A stretch of DNA of 64,000 nucleotides from Distichodus sexfasciatus (lineage: Eukaryota; Chordata; Actinopteri; Characiformes; Distichodontidae): the NCBI GenBank assembly GCA_032718565.1, contig JAVGVS010000465.1:229814-293813 (forward strand). Reading direction: 5' to 3'. A program made the position numbers and the translations under genes. Below, in pieces: positions 26,401-32,630 of the stretch. The notes below the pieces were generated by a model. It saw nothing but the letters and a program-made list of their open reading frames with translations. It did no database searches and was not told the DNA's origin. Each line of letters starts with the position of its first letter. Positions within the stretch are counted from its first letter, which is position 1.

Positions 26401-26455
26401 GGACATCCTGCGAGAAAGTTGGGACTACGTACCGAAGGGCGAGAGTTTGTCGTAG
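1325..26455 (+). CDS. itga4: itga4, integrin alpha-4 subunit, C-terminal 14 exons (gene span, 5' part outside window)
   Basis: Integrin alpha-4 pairs with beta-1 or beta-7 at the cell surface and binds VCAM-1 and fibronectin in leukocyte and embryonic cell adhesion. Fourteen exons were joined by GT/AG rules: 1325-1479, 7413-7565, 8159-8235, 13055-13205, 15042-15137, 15274-15350, 16683-16772, 18771-18858, 19141-19248, 20769-20894, 22201-22326, 24204-24305, 25398-25517 and 26363-26455. They total 1562 coding bases and stay in one frame to a TAG stop. The product runs from the thigh domain through the calf domains, a hydrophobic transmembrane segment (VGVFIVAVSLLLGLVILAIL), AGFFKR and a tail with ESWDYV. 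The tail separates alpha-4 from alpha-9, which has SWDW. Landmarks that match human alpha-4 include LKPILQQ, NTGDDA, ISFLLDV and VINIGPS. The human gene has 28 exons as I recall, so these are probably exons 15-28. Sequons in the ectodomain exons fit a secreted-pathway glycoprotein. Confidence 0.97.
1866..2215. mobile_element. hAT-like MITE
   Basis: Imperfect terminal inverted repeats aggggtgcacaata and tattgtgcatccttt bound about 350 bases with no coding capacity. Confidence 0.6.
5328..5353. repeat. (ATT)n microsatellite
   Basis: About eight perfect ATT units in an AT-rich intron stretch. Confidence 0.9.
5850..6100. repeat. dispersed repeat, pair with 20985-21240
   Basis: Shares gaagtgagttcgctgac, ggtaaatgtgaggcg-like and tctggagggtctga blocks with 20985-21240 in the same order and orientation. 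The copies have diverged by substitutions and indels. The family was not identified. Confidence 0.7.
7413..7565 (+). CDS. itga4: itga4 exon (window exon 2), cleavage-site exon
   Basis: Acceptor ctcacgttacag. The exon has 51 codons from KDVRDIFTPIHFEV to NTVRNE, phase 0 at both ends. The donor gttcgt is weak, but the frame and homology demand it. It covers the site where human alpha-4 is cut into two fragments after a Lys-Arg pair; here the aligned residues read VVTRGSGN, so the dibasic pair is missing. LKPILQQRDGQ follows as in the family. Confidence 0.94.
7604..8050. mobile_element. MITE with AGAGGTCGACCGATA termini
   Basis: It begins agaggtcgaccgatat and ends ataatcggtcgactct, near-perfect inverted repeats, 38 bases downstream of an itga4 exon. 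It fills most of the 593-bp intron. It has no long open frame. Confidence 0.8.
8159..8235 (+). CDS. itga4: itga4 exon (window exon 3)
   Basis: Acceptor tttttctcacag, donor gtatgt. It encodes TKFARYCAWENCSTNLQVSA and then HLVLP, ending two bases into a Gln codon completed by the next exon. FARYCAWENCS matches human FARFCAHENCS, with both cysteines kept. Confidence 0.95.
8312..8509 (-). mobile_element. SINE-A copy, decayed
   Basis: Contains gcctggggagcagtacttgg, then gatggtacc and the B-box-like aactcaaaccagcgacc on the - strand. It lies about 80 bases after the exon 8159-8235. Confidence 0.75.
8901..9116 (+). mobile_element. SINE-A copy
   Basis: ggcagctaggacgtttgccc head, gtttgaatccc B-box, and tail gtggtgcactgtgtgctgtg. 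It abuts the SINE-B copy that follows. Confidence 0.8.
9118..9312 (-). mobile_element. SINE-B (second tRNA-derived SINE family)
   Basis: SINE-B is my label. Read on the + strand it runs tttacagcagacgccctta, tccggagcgacttac, tttgaacccacaacctc, ccactaggccaccaacaccc. The tRNA-like head is therefore on the - strand. The tttagcagacgctcttatcc-type tail is very common in teleost genomes. Confidence 0.8.
9313..10923 (+). other. itga4: itga4 intron without recognised exon
   Basis: Holds (TG)n runs at about 9980-10005, 10107-10123 and 10197-10212, a GC-rich patch with a (TCG)-type run near 10300-10325, and an AT-rich stretch 10480-10900 with loosely repeated tttagttttt motifs. No coding match was recognised. 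Confidence 0.6.
11280..11385 (+). mobile_element. LINE 3'-end fragment
   Basis: The run ccttgtatgtgacaataaac, then ctcaacttgattctgattg, is the kind of 3' tail common on fish non-LTR retrotransposons. No reverse-transcriptase sequence remains. Confidence 0.5.
11851..12708. mobile_element. foldback (long inverted-repeat) element
   Basis: 11851-11876 is the exact reverse complement of 12683-12708 (26 bp). The similarity continues inward with indels to about 11933 and 12613 (shared aaggaattttcaga and taaagaataaaatga). No open frame. Confidence 0.85.
13055..13205 (+). CDS. itga4: itga4 exon (window exon 4)
   Basis: Acceptor tttttcttggcag, donor gtgagt. After one base completing Gln it reads SHNNVPYFALGTGKTIMLNA, then TLANTGDDAF and ends IRVLDA. 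The MLNATLANTGDDA stretch corresponds to the calf-1 MLNVSLFNAGDDA of human alpha-4 and includes one NAT sequon. Confidence 0.95.
13543..14122. mobile_element. hAT-like MITE, family M2
   Basis: M2 is my label for a family with ends like tagggctgtgcgatatgac and gtcgtatcgcacagcccta. This copy keeps gatgacgaaattaaaacgtc on the left and ttggtcgtatcgcgcagctc on the right. Other copies are at 19369-20648, 22538-23587, 27174-27535 and 29492-30145. Confidence 0.7.
14158..14968. mobile_element. TA-flanked MITE (mariner-like ends)
   Basis: Termini cagtggtgccttggcttatg and cgtaagtcaaggcaccactg are inverted repeats of about 28 bases. TA dinucleotides flank both sides, as expected for a Tc1/mariner-type target duplication. 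The 811-bp copy has no intact transposase frame. Confidence 0.85.
15042..15137 (+). CDS. itga4: itga4 exon (window exon 5)
   Basis: Acceptor ggtgattttag, donor gtggag. It has 32 codons, EENHVSCEVAEENKT through FSLTK, phase 0 to 0. CEV and LDCSVG align with human CEV and LDCSIG, keeping a disulfide pair of the calf-1 domain. Confidence 0.95.
15274..15350 (+). CDS. itga4: itga4 exon (window exon 6)
   Basis: Acceptor tttaatcccacag, donor gtgaga. It encodes LNISFLLDVNQDSSAGDIKI and then SFNAT plus two bases of an Arg codon. ISFLLDV is identical to human alpha-4. It has sequons NIS and NAT. Confidence 0.95.
15898..16086 (-). mobile_element. SINE-B copy
   Basis: Contains gcatttagcagatgctctta, atttgaacccacaacctctt and ccactagacagccaccatcc. 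The tRNA-like head is on the - strand. A shorter related fragment lies at about 15500-15560. Confidence 0.8.
16087..16682 (+). other. itga4: itga4 intron stretch, nothing recognised
   Basis: Unique-looking sequence without repeats or exons that I can identify. Confidence 0.5.
16683..16772 (+). CDS. itga4: itga4 exon (window exon 7)
   Basis: Acceptor gtttatttttag, donor gtgagt. It completes the Arg codon, then reads DNYENEFLLHDNLAYVTLPL, RYGVGLNVH and two bases of Gly. The last part matches human IPLKYEVKLTVHG. Confidence 0.94.
16773..18770 (+). other. itga4: itga4 intron with degraded MITE
   Basis: From about 17143 (aggggtgggacctcacggtt) to about 18640 (gattccacatcgcaatgaat) the sequence looks like an old inverted-repeat element or several overlapping ones. 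No exon was recognised. Confidence 0.45.
18771..18858 (+). CDS. itga4: itga4 exon (window exon 8)
   Basis: Acceptor ttcctttctcttccag, donor gtaact. It encodes FVSPNSFIFGEQELMPVDCY and then TEKFNYTYT, phase 0 at the end. It matches human FVNPTSFVYGSNDE...CMVEKMNLTF in the calf-2 region. Confidence 0.95.
19141..19248 (+). CDS. itga4: itga4 exon (window exon 9)
   Basis: Acceptor ctgtgccttgcag, donor gtgaga. It has 36 codons, VINIGPSKALDAKVEIELPQ through LTELQ. VINIGPS corresponds to human VINTGNS. Confidence 0.95.
19535..20125. mobile_element. TA-flanked MITE, family M1, copy 1
   Basis: Ends tgtgactctccacggcaaaa and ttttgccgtggagggtcaca are inverted repeats, with TA on both sides. It is highly similar to 39859-40508 over its length but lacks two blocks present there (21 bp and about 37 bp). 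Confidence 0.9.
20382..20411. repeat. (GT)n microsatellite
   Basis: About 15 units inside the M2 element. Confidence 0.9.
20769..20894 (+). CDS. itga4: itga4 exon (window exon 10)
   Basis: Acceptor cacttcgcgcag, donor gtaaca. It has 42 codons, TSQGHCRLRNSTLRL through VVFFFSKTSRRRM. Cys spacing and FSKTSRR match human CHFENYQRVC and FLSKTDKR. This exon reads on into the intron without an early stop, so only the splice signals define its ends. Confidence 0.93.
20985..21240. repeat. dispersed repeat, pair with 5850-6100
   Basis: Shares the blocks gaagtgagttcgctgac, ggtaatgaatt and ggattggctgaatttgc with the earlier copy. Confidence 0.7.
21241..22200 (+). other. itga4: itga4 intron stretch with unclassified repeat
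   Basis: cagtttttgtgctag at about 21380 recurs at about 44378, and tcatgtcacagctacaaaac at about 21690 recurs inverted at about 35318. This marks an unclassified dispersed repeat. No exon was recognised. Confidence 0.5.
22201..22326 (+). CDS. itga4: itga4 exon (window exon 11)
   Basis: Acceptor gttgtgtctggctgcag, donor gtgagt. It has 42 codons, FCAPADDTCLVVECSLGSLD through LQISP. The three-cysteine pattern matches human YCIKADPHCLNFLCNFG. A shortened copy of its 3' edge plus intron start (agccccgtgagtagcac) recurs at 22864-22940 in the next intron, showing a local duplication. Confidence 0.95.
22399..22427. repeat. (CA)n microsatellite
   Basis: About 14 units just after the exon 22201-22326. 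Confidence 0.9.
22538..23587. mobile_element. hAT-like MITE (family M2) hosting a Tc1-like MITE
   Basis: It begins tagggcggtgcgatatgagg and ends ggtcgcatcgcacagccct. It includes a partial duplicate of the exon/intron edge 22321-22395 at about 22861-22940 and the nested element 23042-23540. Confidence 0.65.
23042..23540. mobile_element. Tc1-like MITE
   Basis: The left end cggctctagaaaaaatataa, then gaccacatcac, and the right end gtgatgtggtctcttatttt, then tttcagagctg, are inverted repeats of about 35 bases with TA on the right flank. cagctctgaaaaaa-type ends are typical of fish Tc1 relatives. No transposase frame. Confidence 0.8.
23605..23725 (+). mobile_element. SINE fragment
   Basis: gtcgctttggattatagtgt followed by gccgtaaatgtaaa is the tail of a tRNA-derived fish SINE; the head is gone. 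Confidence 0.5.
24204..24305 (+). CDS. itga4: itga4 exon (window exon 12)
   Basis: Acceptor tgttgccgtttag, donor gtgagc. It has 34 codons, GRHAIMQMDSVISITSPVRD through DDLSAM. It lies just outside the membrane; it aligns by position with human LKFEIRATGFPEPNPRVIEL but is poorly conserved, as expected for this juxtamembrane stretch. Confidence 0.9.
24306..25397 (+). other. itga4: itga4 intron
   Basis: A short ccgcaccg/accgcagctc repetition lies at 24318-24362. At about 25130-25200 the run gtgtaaagcactttgggctg resembles a LINE 3' tail. No exon was recognised between these. Confidence 0.5.
25398..25517 (+). CDS. itga4: itga4 exon (window exon 13), transmembrane segment
   Basis: Acceptor gacggtgttgcag, donor gtgagt. 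It has 40 codons, VTLEAHYNQKPHRS followed by the single transmembrane helix and LVFCLWN. The residue before AGFFKR is Asn (codon aac), where integrin alpha chains usually have Lys after Trp. Confidence 0.96.
25600..26086. mobile_element. hAT-like MITE
   Basis: Near-perfect inverted ends tagggatgcacgata and tatcgtgcatcccta. Flanking 8-mers gtattttg and ggattttt agree at 6 of 8 positions. It lies in the last itga4 intron, and a partial copy is at 3560-3690. Confidence 0.8.
26363..26455 (+). CDS. itga4: itga4 last coding exon, cytoplasmic tail and stop
   Basis: Acceptor cacctcgtcctcag. It encodes AGFFKRSLKQKKEDILRESW, DYVPKGESLS and TAG. The GFFKR motif binds the beta-chain tail. The ESWDY core aligns with the paxillin-binding region of human alpha-4: Ser988 and Tyr991 (mature human numbering) are kept, Arg985 is replaced by Leu and Glu983 by Asp. 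The tail is about the same length as in mammals. Confidence 0.97.
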   Translation, partial: AGFFKRSLKQKKEDILRESWDYVPKGESLS

Positions 26456-27000
26456 CCGGACGTGACACGGAGCCCCGAGAGACACTTGAAGGACTAGAGA
26501 AAATGGGGCCAAAAACCAAAAAAAAGCTTAAGGATTAAGGATGAGAACTCGAGCCGGACTTCACCGCCCCAGTGAGAACGAAGCGCAGCGGCCGGAGCCC
26601 AGAGAGCTCATGGTCACCTGACGAACTGAGAGAGAGAGAGCGCAGCAGGGGCCTGCGTTTCTTCTGCCTGCACTCTGAGCTCACCAGAAGCGGCGCTACC
26701 GGAACGCACGACGAGGAGGAGGAGGAGCTCCACCAGCAGCGAGCCGGACGTTAACGGACCTGCGGCCGAGGAAAAACTCCCTCCTGTTTCCTGTCCCGGG
26801 TTTTGGAGAACACAAACTGCCTCCACCTCAGCAGTGTGTTCATGGTGCACTAGTTCTCCTCTTCTTCATACTGATGATGACATCTTCCTCCTCTTTCTGG
26901 CTTTCTTTCTCTCTCTCCGTTACTCGCGGAGAATCCCAGTGCTGTTTTTCTGACAAGTCGTTTCGACACACACACACACACACACACACTCAACGCAAAT

Positions 27001-27107
27001 ACCGCAAAGTGTCAACATAGAAGAAAAAGACTCATCACTGGAATAGTGTCTGTGTGTCTGACTATTCCAGTGATGAGTCTTTTTCTTCTATGTTGACACT
27101 TTGCGGT
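27001..27107. repeat. perfect 47-bp inverted repeat with 13-bp spacer (hairpin)
   Basis: Positions 27001-27047 are the exact reverse complement of 27061-27107, with no mismatch. The 13-base spacer is gtctgtgtgtctg. Pairing stops abruptly at both ends. The itga4 transcript would fold here into a 47-bp fully paired stem about 550 bases after the stop codon. It resembles no MITE terminus in the window. Confidence 0.97.
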
Positions 27108-27173
27108 CTCCTGTTCGCTCCAGGATTAGGGATGTGATCCAAAACCTGCTCGTAAATGTACTCCAGGATCGGA

Positions 27174-27535
27174 CAGAGCAATATGACCAAAATCTCACAT
27201 CCCGATAACGATATATAATCACAATACAGTACATTTTCTGTAAATTCAATGAAACTTTCACTAGCAAAATGTCATGTCTGCGCTCGCTCAACTCTGCCCA
27301 CAAGGGCTCATTATGGAACGCCACAGTTTGCCTGTATTTTTACACAATTGACAGTAAAACACATTTTTAATGCCGTTTTATTCATTAAAAAAAAAAAATT
27401 CCCCAGCGCTCTAATATAGTTTTTACACCGTTGAAAACGCCGCGTTTTGCTGTGCTCTAACGGGTTGTGGTCAAACAGCGCTTTCTACCCCATAAAATTG
27501 TGAATTGTGGCACCTTTTGGCGGAGCGCTTTGAGC
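27174..27535. mobile_element. decayed M2-family MITE in the 3' UTR region
   Basis: gcaatatgaccaaaatctca, the cataacgatatataat region and gaaactttcactagcaaaat match the inner parts of other M2 copies. The ends are not clean. Confidence 0.55.
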
Positions 27536-28391
27536 ACATCGTTCTACATCGATACAGCAATTCAACCATCAGCAAGCTTATAGCATCGATTAGACATCAT
27601 ACGGTTTGTAACCTCACTCGTTTCGTAACATGCTGATTACAGTTAAAGTACCGTAACAAGTGTACCCAGAACCATCCCTAATCCAGACCCTTTCAGTCCG
27701 TCTCCCCCAGTTTATACCCAAAGCAGTCAGTCCTGTTTCTTCATGTCTACACACACACACACACACACACCGTCTTGCTCGCGGCTTTGTCTTTTTCCTT
27801 GTCCTGCTGCCGACTCGAGCGGAGGGAAGTTTGGAGCGACGCGGCGAGGAGACGGCAGATGGGCAAGTGTACGGCTGCCGCGCGTGTTGGCCCGCTGCCG
27901 TGGAAACAGCGAAAGGCTGCTGCGCTACAGACAATTGAGGAGAGTGACGCACGTCTGGAGCCACGCCACCGCGTGCATGCGTGAGTGTGTGTGTGTGCGT
28001 GCGAGTGTGTGCGATGGTGAGGGTGAATGCCACACACTGTTTACCCATGAGGCAACGCTTCATAAAGTTTGTATGCAAAAACGGAGAAGGCCGACTCACG
28101 TGTTACCCATCAGGTGGACCGTGTGTCTGTGTGTGTGAGACTACTGATATAGCCATGAGCAGCCCTCCCGGCTCCGCTGTGTGTGTGTGTTTGTGTGTTG
28201 TCCTGTCAGGAACAGCCCCCACGTCTCCCTGCAGCTGGACTCGGGAGCAGAGCAGAACCACCGCGCGTATGAAACACACACACCAACACACACACACACA
28301 CACACACACACCAGTCTGTCTTGTTACCTATGAAACAGTGAGAACTAGCATGACGTTCAGGGAGTCACACATGAAAAGCACATTACTTTTT

Positions 28392-28397
28392 TTTTAT
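28392..28397 (-). terminator. cerkl: candidate cerkl poly(A) signal AATAAA (minus strand)
   Basis: TTTATT on the + strand reads AATAAA on the - strand, 323 bases after the cerkl stop codon. It lies 18 bases from the itga4 candidate signal, so the two transcripts could overlap at their 3' ends. Confidence 0.5.
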
Positions 28398-28414
28398 TCA
28401 AATGGCTATTTTTA

Positions 28415-28420
28415 AATAAA
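28415..28420 (+). terminator. itga4: candidate itga4 poly(A) signal AATAAA
   Basis: AATAAA within tttaaataaatta, 1.96 kb after the itga4 stop and followed by AT-rich sequence. It is the first canonical hexamer I found on this strand after the stop. Confidence 0.45.
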
Positions 28421-28719
28421 TTAATTATTGTAATATGTAGCTGCATTGTTGTCAAAAAGCCTCTGCAGTGTTTGTCTCCACATGTACTTTTAATTTAATT
28501 CATAATGCACTGGAATGTCACGAGTCTGATGTGCCTTATTGCTTTGGTGTTATTAAAATAATGACATTTACGCATGAGGCTGTTTGGCTCGGTTTTTGTT
28601 CTGAACTTCTGGCTAAGAGCTGCTACATTGTGTGTGTGTGTGTGTGTGCGTGCATGTGTGCGCGTGTACGTGTGCGTGTGTGGCCTTTTGCATAGCTGTG
28701 TCCTTGTGTGTGTGTGTGT

Positions 28720-28801
28720 TTAAATGCAGGTGCATTTGATCGGTGACTCCTCTGCTTCCTCCACATCAGCTCCGTACAGTGTGAGGAGTTTGGGATGGAC
28801 T
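28720..28801 (-). CDS. cerkl: cerkl last coding exon and stop
   Basis: On the - strand: acceptor tgactgttccacag. It completes Arg, then VHPKLLTLYGADVEEAEESP, IKCTCI and TAA. VHPKLLTLYG matches human LHPRLISLYGG. The fish C terminus ends in CTCI, where human ends in MIPK. Confidence 0.92.
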
Positions 28802-30597
28802 CTGTGGAACAGTCACACTCACTGAGGTTAGGGTTTGGTATTAGCGGTGCACGATTCAGAAAATCTCACAATTCGATTCCGATTCTTGAATTCACAGTTT
28901 GACTCAAAAGCGATTCATAAACGATTCAATACAGGAATTTCTTTCCAGATCGCTGCTTTGAGGTACTTTTCCCATTTGACTGTGGCAGATCAACAAAATA
29001 ATCAAATGTAGTTTACCGAATGTAATGCATATGTACACATACTGACTGCATTTCCCTCATGCTCATGTGAAGGTCCCTCTGTAGGACTTGTGTCGAGGGA
29101 ACAGTAAACTAGCGGCATTACGTTAGTCGAACAATATGAATCGATTTTGATTGAACAGAAAGAATCATGATTCGATTAGATTTTTTTGCACGCCTCTATG
29201 TGATTTAGGACCAGCTTTAGAACATGAAGTTTTATCACTTACTGTCATATATGTCATTAGTCATAGTCTGGAAAACATATTTTATTCGTGACATTGTGTA
29301 CCTTGCAAAGTTAGTCCTGTGTGAAGGTGAGAGTATGTTTCTGTGCAAATTTTTAACTGTGAACACGCAGACTGGTGACGGACCTACGTTTTGGGGATGA
29401 ATAATTGTGTCCCTGTTTGGGTTTTGCTGAAATATCTTAACTTACTTTATTATCTTTATTTTAAAAGGATGAGATATGTGTTAAACTGAATTAGGGCTGT
29501 GTGATGTGACAAAACATATCAGATGATGAAATTAAAACGTCTGTCGTTTCATATTTTACTCTATTGTTTATTTCGTGGTGTCACAAAATACACTGTGAAC
29601 AGCAATATTTTTGATGGTTTGGATGAGGGTTTGCAGCAGTCACCATGATGCCACATGGATGTAGATACTTGTGCCTTAATCCTGAGCACGAAGGGGAACT
29701 TTCACAAGCAAAATCTGGAGTCTGTGCACAATCCCTACCAACACGCACCTGAAAAACTACACGCCCTCGCACTCAGATCTACGCAACGCCAAAGGTGCCA
29801 TAATTTACTTACTAGAGCATGTTAAAAAAAACACCTTTTACAGACATTTTACAGTGGAGAACGTGACGTTTGACCACAAGTCGCTTGAGCACCGCAAAAA
29901 GCTGCGTTTTTAACAAATAAAACTGTAAAATGGATGCATAAAGATATAGGCAAATTGTGGCCCCTTTGGCGTTCCGTATGAGCGTGCAGAGTGTTTTGAG
30001 CGTGCACAGACACTAGATTTTGCTTGTGAAAGTTGTGAAAGTTTTCTGAATTTACAGAAAAGGTACTATATTGTGATATATATGGTTATCGGGATGTGTT
30101 ATGACAGATGGGAATGTGAGGTTTCGGTCGTATCACACAGCACTAAACCGAATATAACTACACAAGCAGAAAAGTTTGTTGTTATTACTAAGGTTAGGTT
30201 TAGGTTTAGGTTTAGGGAGAGCGATAGGCTTAGTTAACTACCGTCCTCATAAGGCTGGGCAATACAACCTCAATCAATATCACGATTAATCAACGATTAT
30301 TTGTGTTTTATTGTCCTTATAGTTCTTTAACAAGGTTTGTGCTGTAAATATGCTTATCAATAAAAGCTGGAATATTTTTTCCTAATGAAGGAGTTACTAT
30401 CTTCAAGATTTTAAAATAATTGTGGGAAACACAGATGTAGCGGCAGACTGGATGGCAGTGTGTGTTTTAAGGGGACGGTATTGACAGATTTAAAGTTTTT
30501 TTTTTAAAGTATTAACAATTTAAAAATAATCAAAATAATCATGAACAGGATTATGTTAATTAAGGAATGCCATCTGAGGAACGACAGTGAAGAAAAC

Positions 30598-30629
<32 letters not shown>

Positions 30630-32483
30630 TGTACCTGATCATGACCTCTCCAGCCACCTCCAGCAGCTCCCCGTCGATGCTCCAGGCGTGAGCTCCCTCC
30701 TCGGAGATGATAGGGACGCTTTTGGAGTCCCACTCCTCGCCCTCCTCCGACGTGTCCTCGGGCCAGCCACCGTGAGAACGCGGACGCAGCCGGACGGCGC
30801 GCACCGCCTGCGTCTCCACAAACGAAAAGCTGAACTACAGAGTGAGAGATGAGACAAAAAGACAGATGAGCAGCTGGACAAAGACTGCAAGTCTGCAATA
30901 ACGGTGACATAAATATATGTGTCAGGACAGTAACAATAAGTTGACATTTAGTTGTCGGTTAGAGAGTTGGGCCCATGATTGGAAGCTCGCTGGTTCAAAT
31001 CCTGGACCGGTAAAGGTACCACTGAGGTTCTCATGAGCAAGGTACCGTCCCCAAGCACTGCTCATGTCCGCCGTCCACTGCTCCTTCACAGATGTGTCAA
31101 ACCTGTGAAGTAGACAGCTGTCATGGGCAGCGCCTAGGGAGCAGTGCATGGGGACGGTACCTTGCTCATGAGAACCTCAGTGGTACCTTTTGCCCGTATG
31201 GGACTTGAACCGCCGACCCTTCGATCATTGTAATTATATATCGATTTAGTGACTATGAGCCCACAGCCTTGATCCAAAATGAAAACAGCGATCAGACATT
31301 ATACACATCGTAACGCCACCATCGAAAATTAAACTCATATCAGCAGACGTCAAAAAGTTTTCCACTGAATCCATAAAATGTGTGATTTACACCCCGAATA
31401 ACAAATGGGAAGATGAATGTAAGAATATACAAAAATAATATTAAAATGCCCTTTACAAAAAAGATAGAAAATATTCAATATTATAAACAGTGTTAAAATA
31501 AAATGTGCTGTAATCTTCGTGTGTGAGCTGTGCTTTGTTCCGGGCTGCATGCTTGAGAAGTGTCCACAAGGGGGCAGTAAAGAACAGCAGGAGCGCAGCT
31601 CTCGGCCCTCGCCCTGCTCGCAGTGTCCAGGCGCTGAGGAGAAACCGCAGCCAAACCCACACACTCTGGGCCCAAAGCCCAGCACCACACGCCACATTCC
31701 GCTTTCAGCCTGCAACACTCTAATGACCTGCTCAAGAGAGACGCGTTAATGTCGCTCTGTTGTTCCGCGCTGTAATCAGCATCATTTGTCAATTCCAAAC
31801 TTAATTGGATAATATCAAGCTAGCGCTCTTTGTTGCCATGACGCAGGCGTCAGTCCAAAATAAATCCTCAAGCAAAGTGGACCAGACTGGACTGGACCGT
31901 GTGTGTGTGTGTGTGTGTGTTTCTGACCTAGACTTAATTTGGGGACATGTTCTAGGCACAGTACCTGCAGATTGGGAGCAGGCAAAGCTTTAGTGGACGA
32001 ACCTCATGGTAGCTTGTATTTGAATAAAAATTTTAAAAATTGAAAGAGCAGAAAAGTTTCATTTTAGATTTAGACCGTGTATGGGAGAGAACGATAGATC
32101 TAAGAATGACAGACAGAAGATACAGGAGACAGAAGTATGATGGATGGACTGACAGATAGTGTATAAGAACGAAAGATAGAAGAGAGATAACGAGAGAAAA
32201 GGAATTATTGGATAGACAGCTGAGTAGATAGACATGATGATAATGATGATGATGATGATTAGGTTTAAGATTATTATGATCAGAGAGAGTTTTTAACTCA
32301 AGCTCATGAAGTTGTCGCCTTTACAGCTGCCCGCTCGGCTGTTCCATTACTCTGAACTGGACTGGACACATTTTCATACGAGCTTTACGTTGAGTCACTC
32401 AAGTCTAACGACATTTCAAGCAAGCACAAAACTATGCGGTTACAGCTACGACGACGGACGGTCAGACAGACAGACAGATAGAC

Positions 32484-32530
<47 letters not shown>

Positions 32531-32559
32531 TAGATAAACGGACAGACAGACAGACAGTC

Positions 32560-32630
<71 letters not shown>

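Larger units (their letters stand above)
26456..28435 (+). other. itga4: itga4 3' UTR (inferred extent)
   Basis: The region after the stop codon has no further exon. It holds a GC-rich start, a (CA)n run at about 26969-26990, the perfect inverted repeat 27001-27107, a decayed MITE at about 27174-27535 and several (CA)/(TG) runs. Candidate poly(A) signals on this strand are ATTAAA at 27384-27389, next to an A-run inside the MITE, and AATAAA at 28415-28420. The true 3' end cannot be decided from sequence. Confidence 0.5.

Noticed and set aside
27614..28415. Several overlapping open frames of 90-160 residues on both strands
   Set aside because: They run through (CA)n tracts between the two stop codons, with no splice structure or homology. 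The region is best read as 3' UTR and intergenic sequence.
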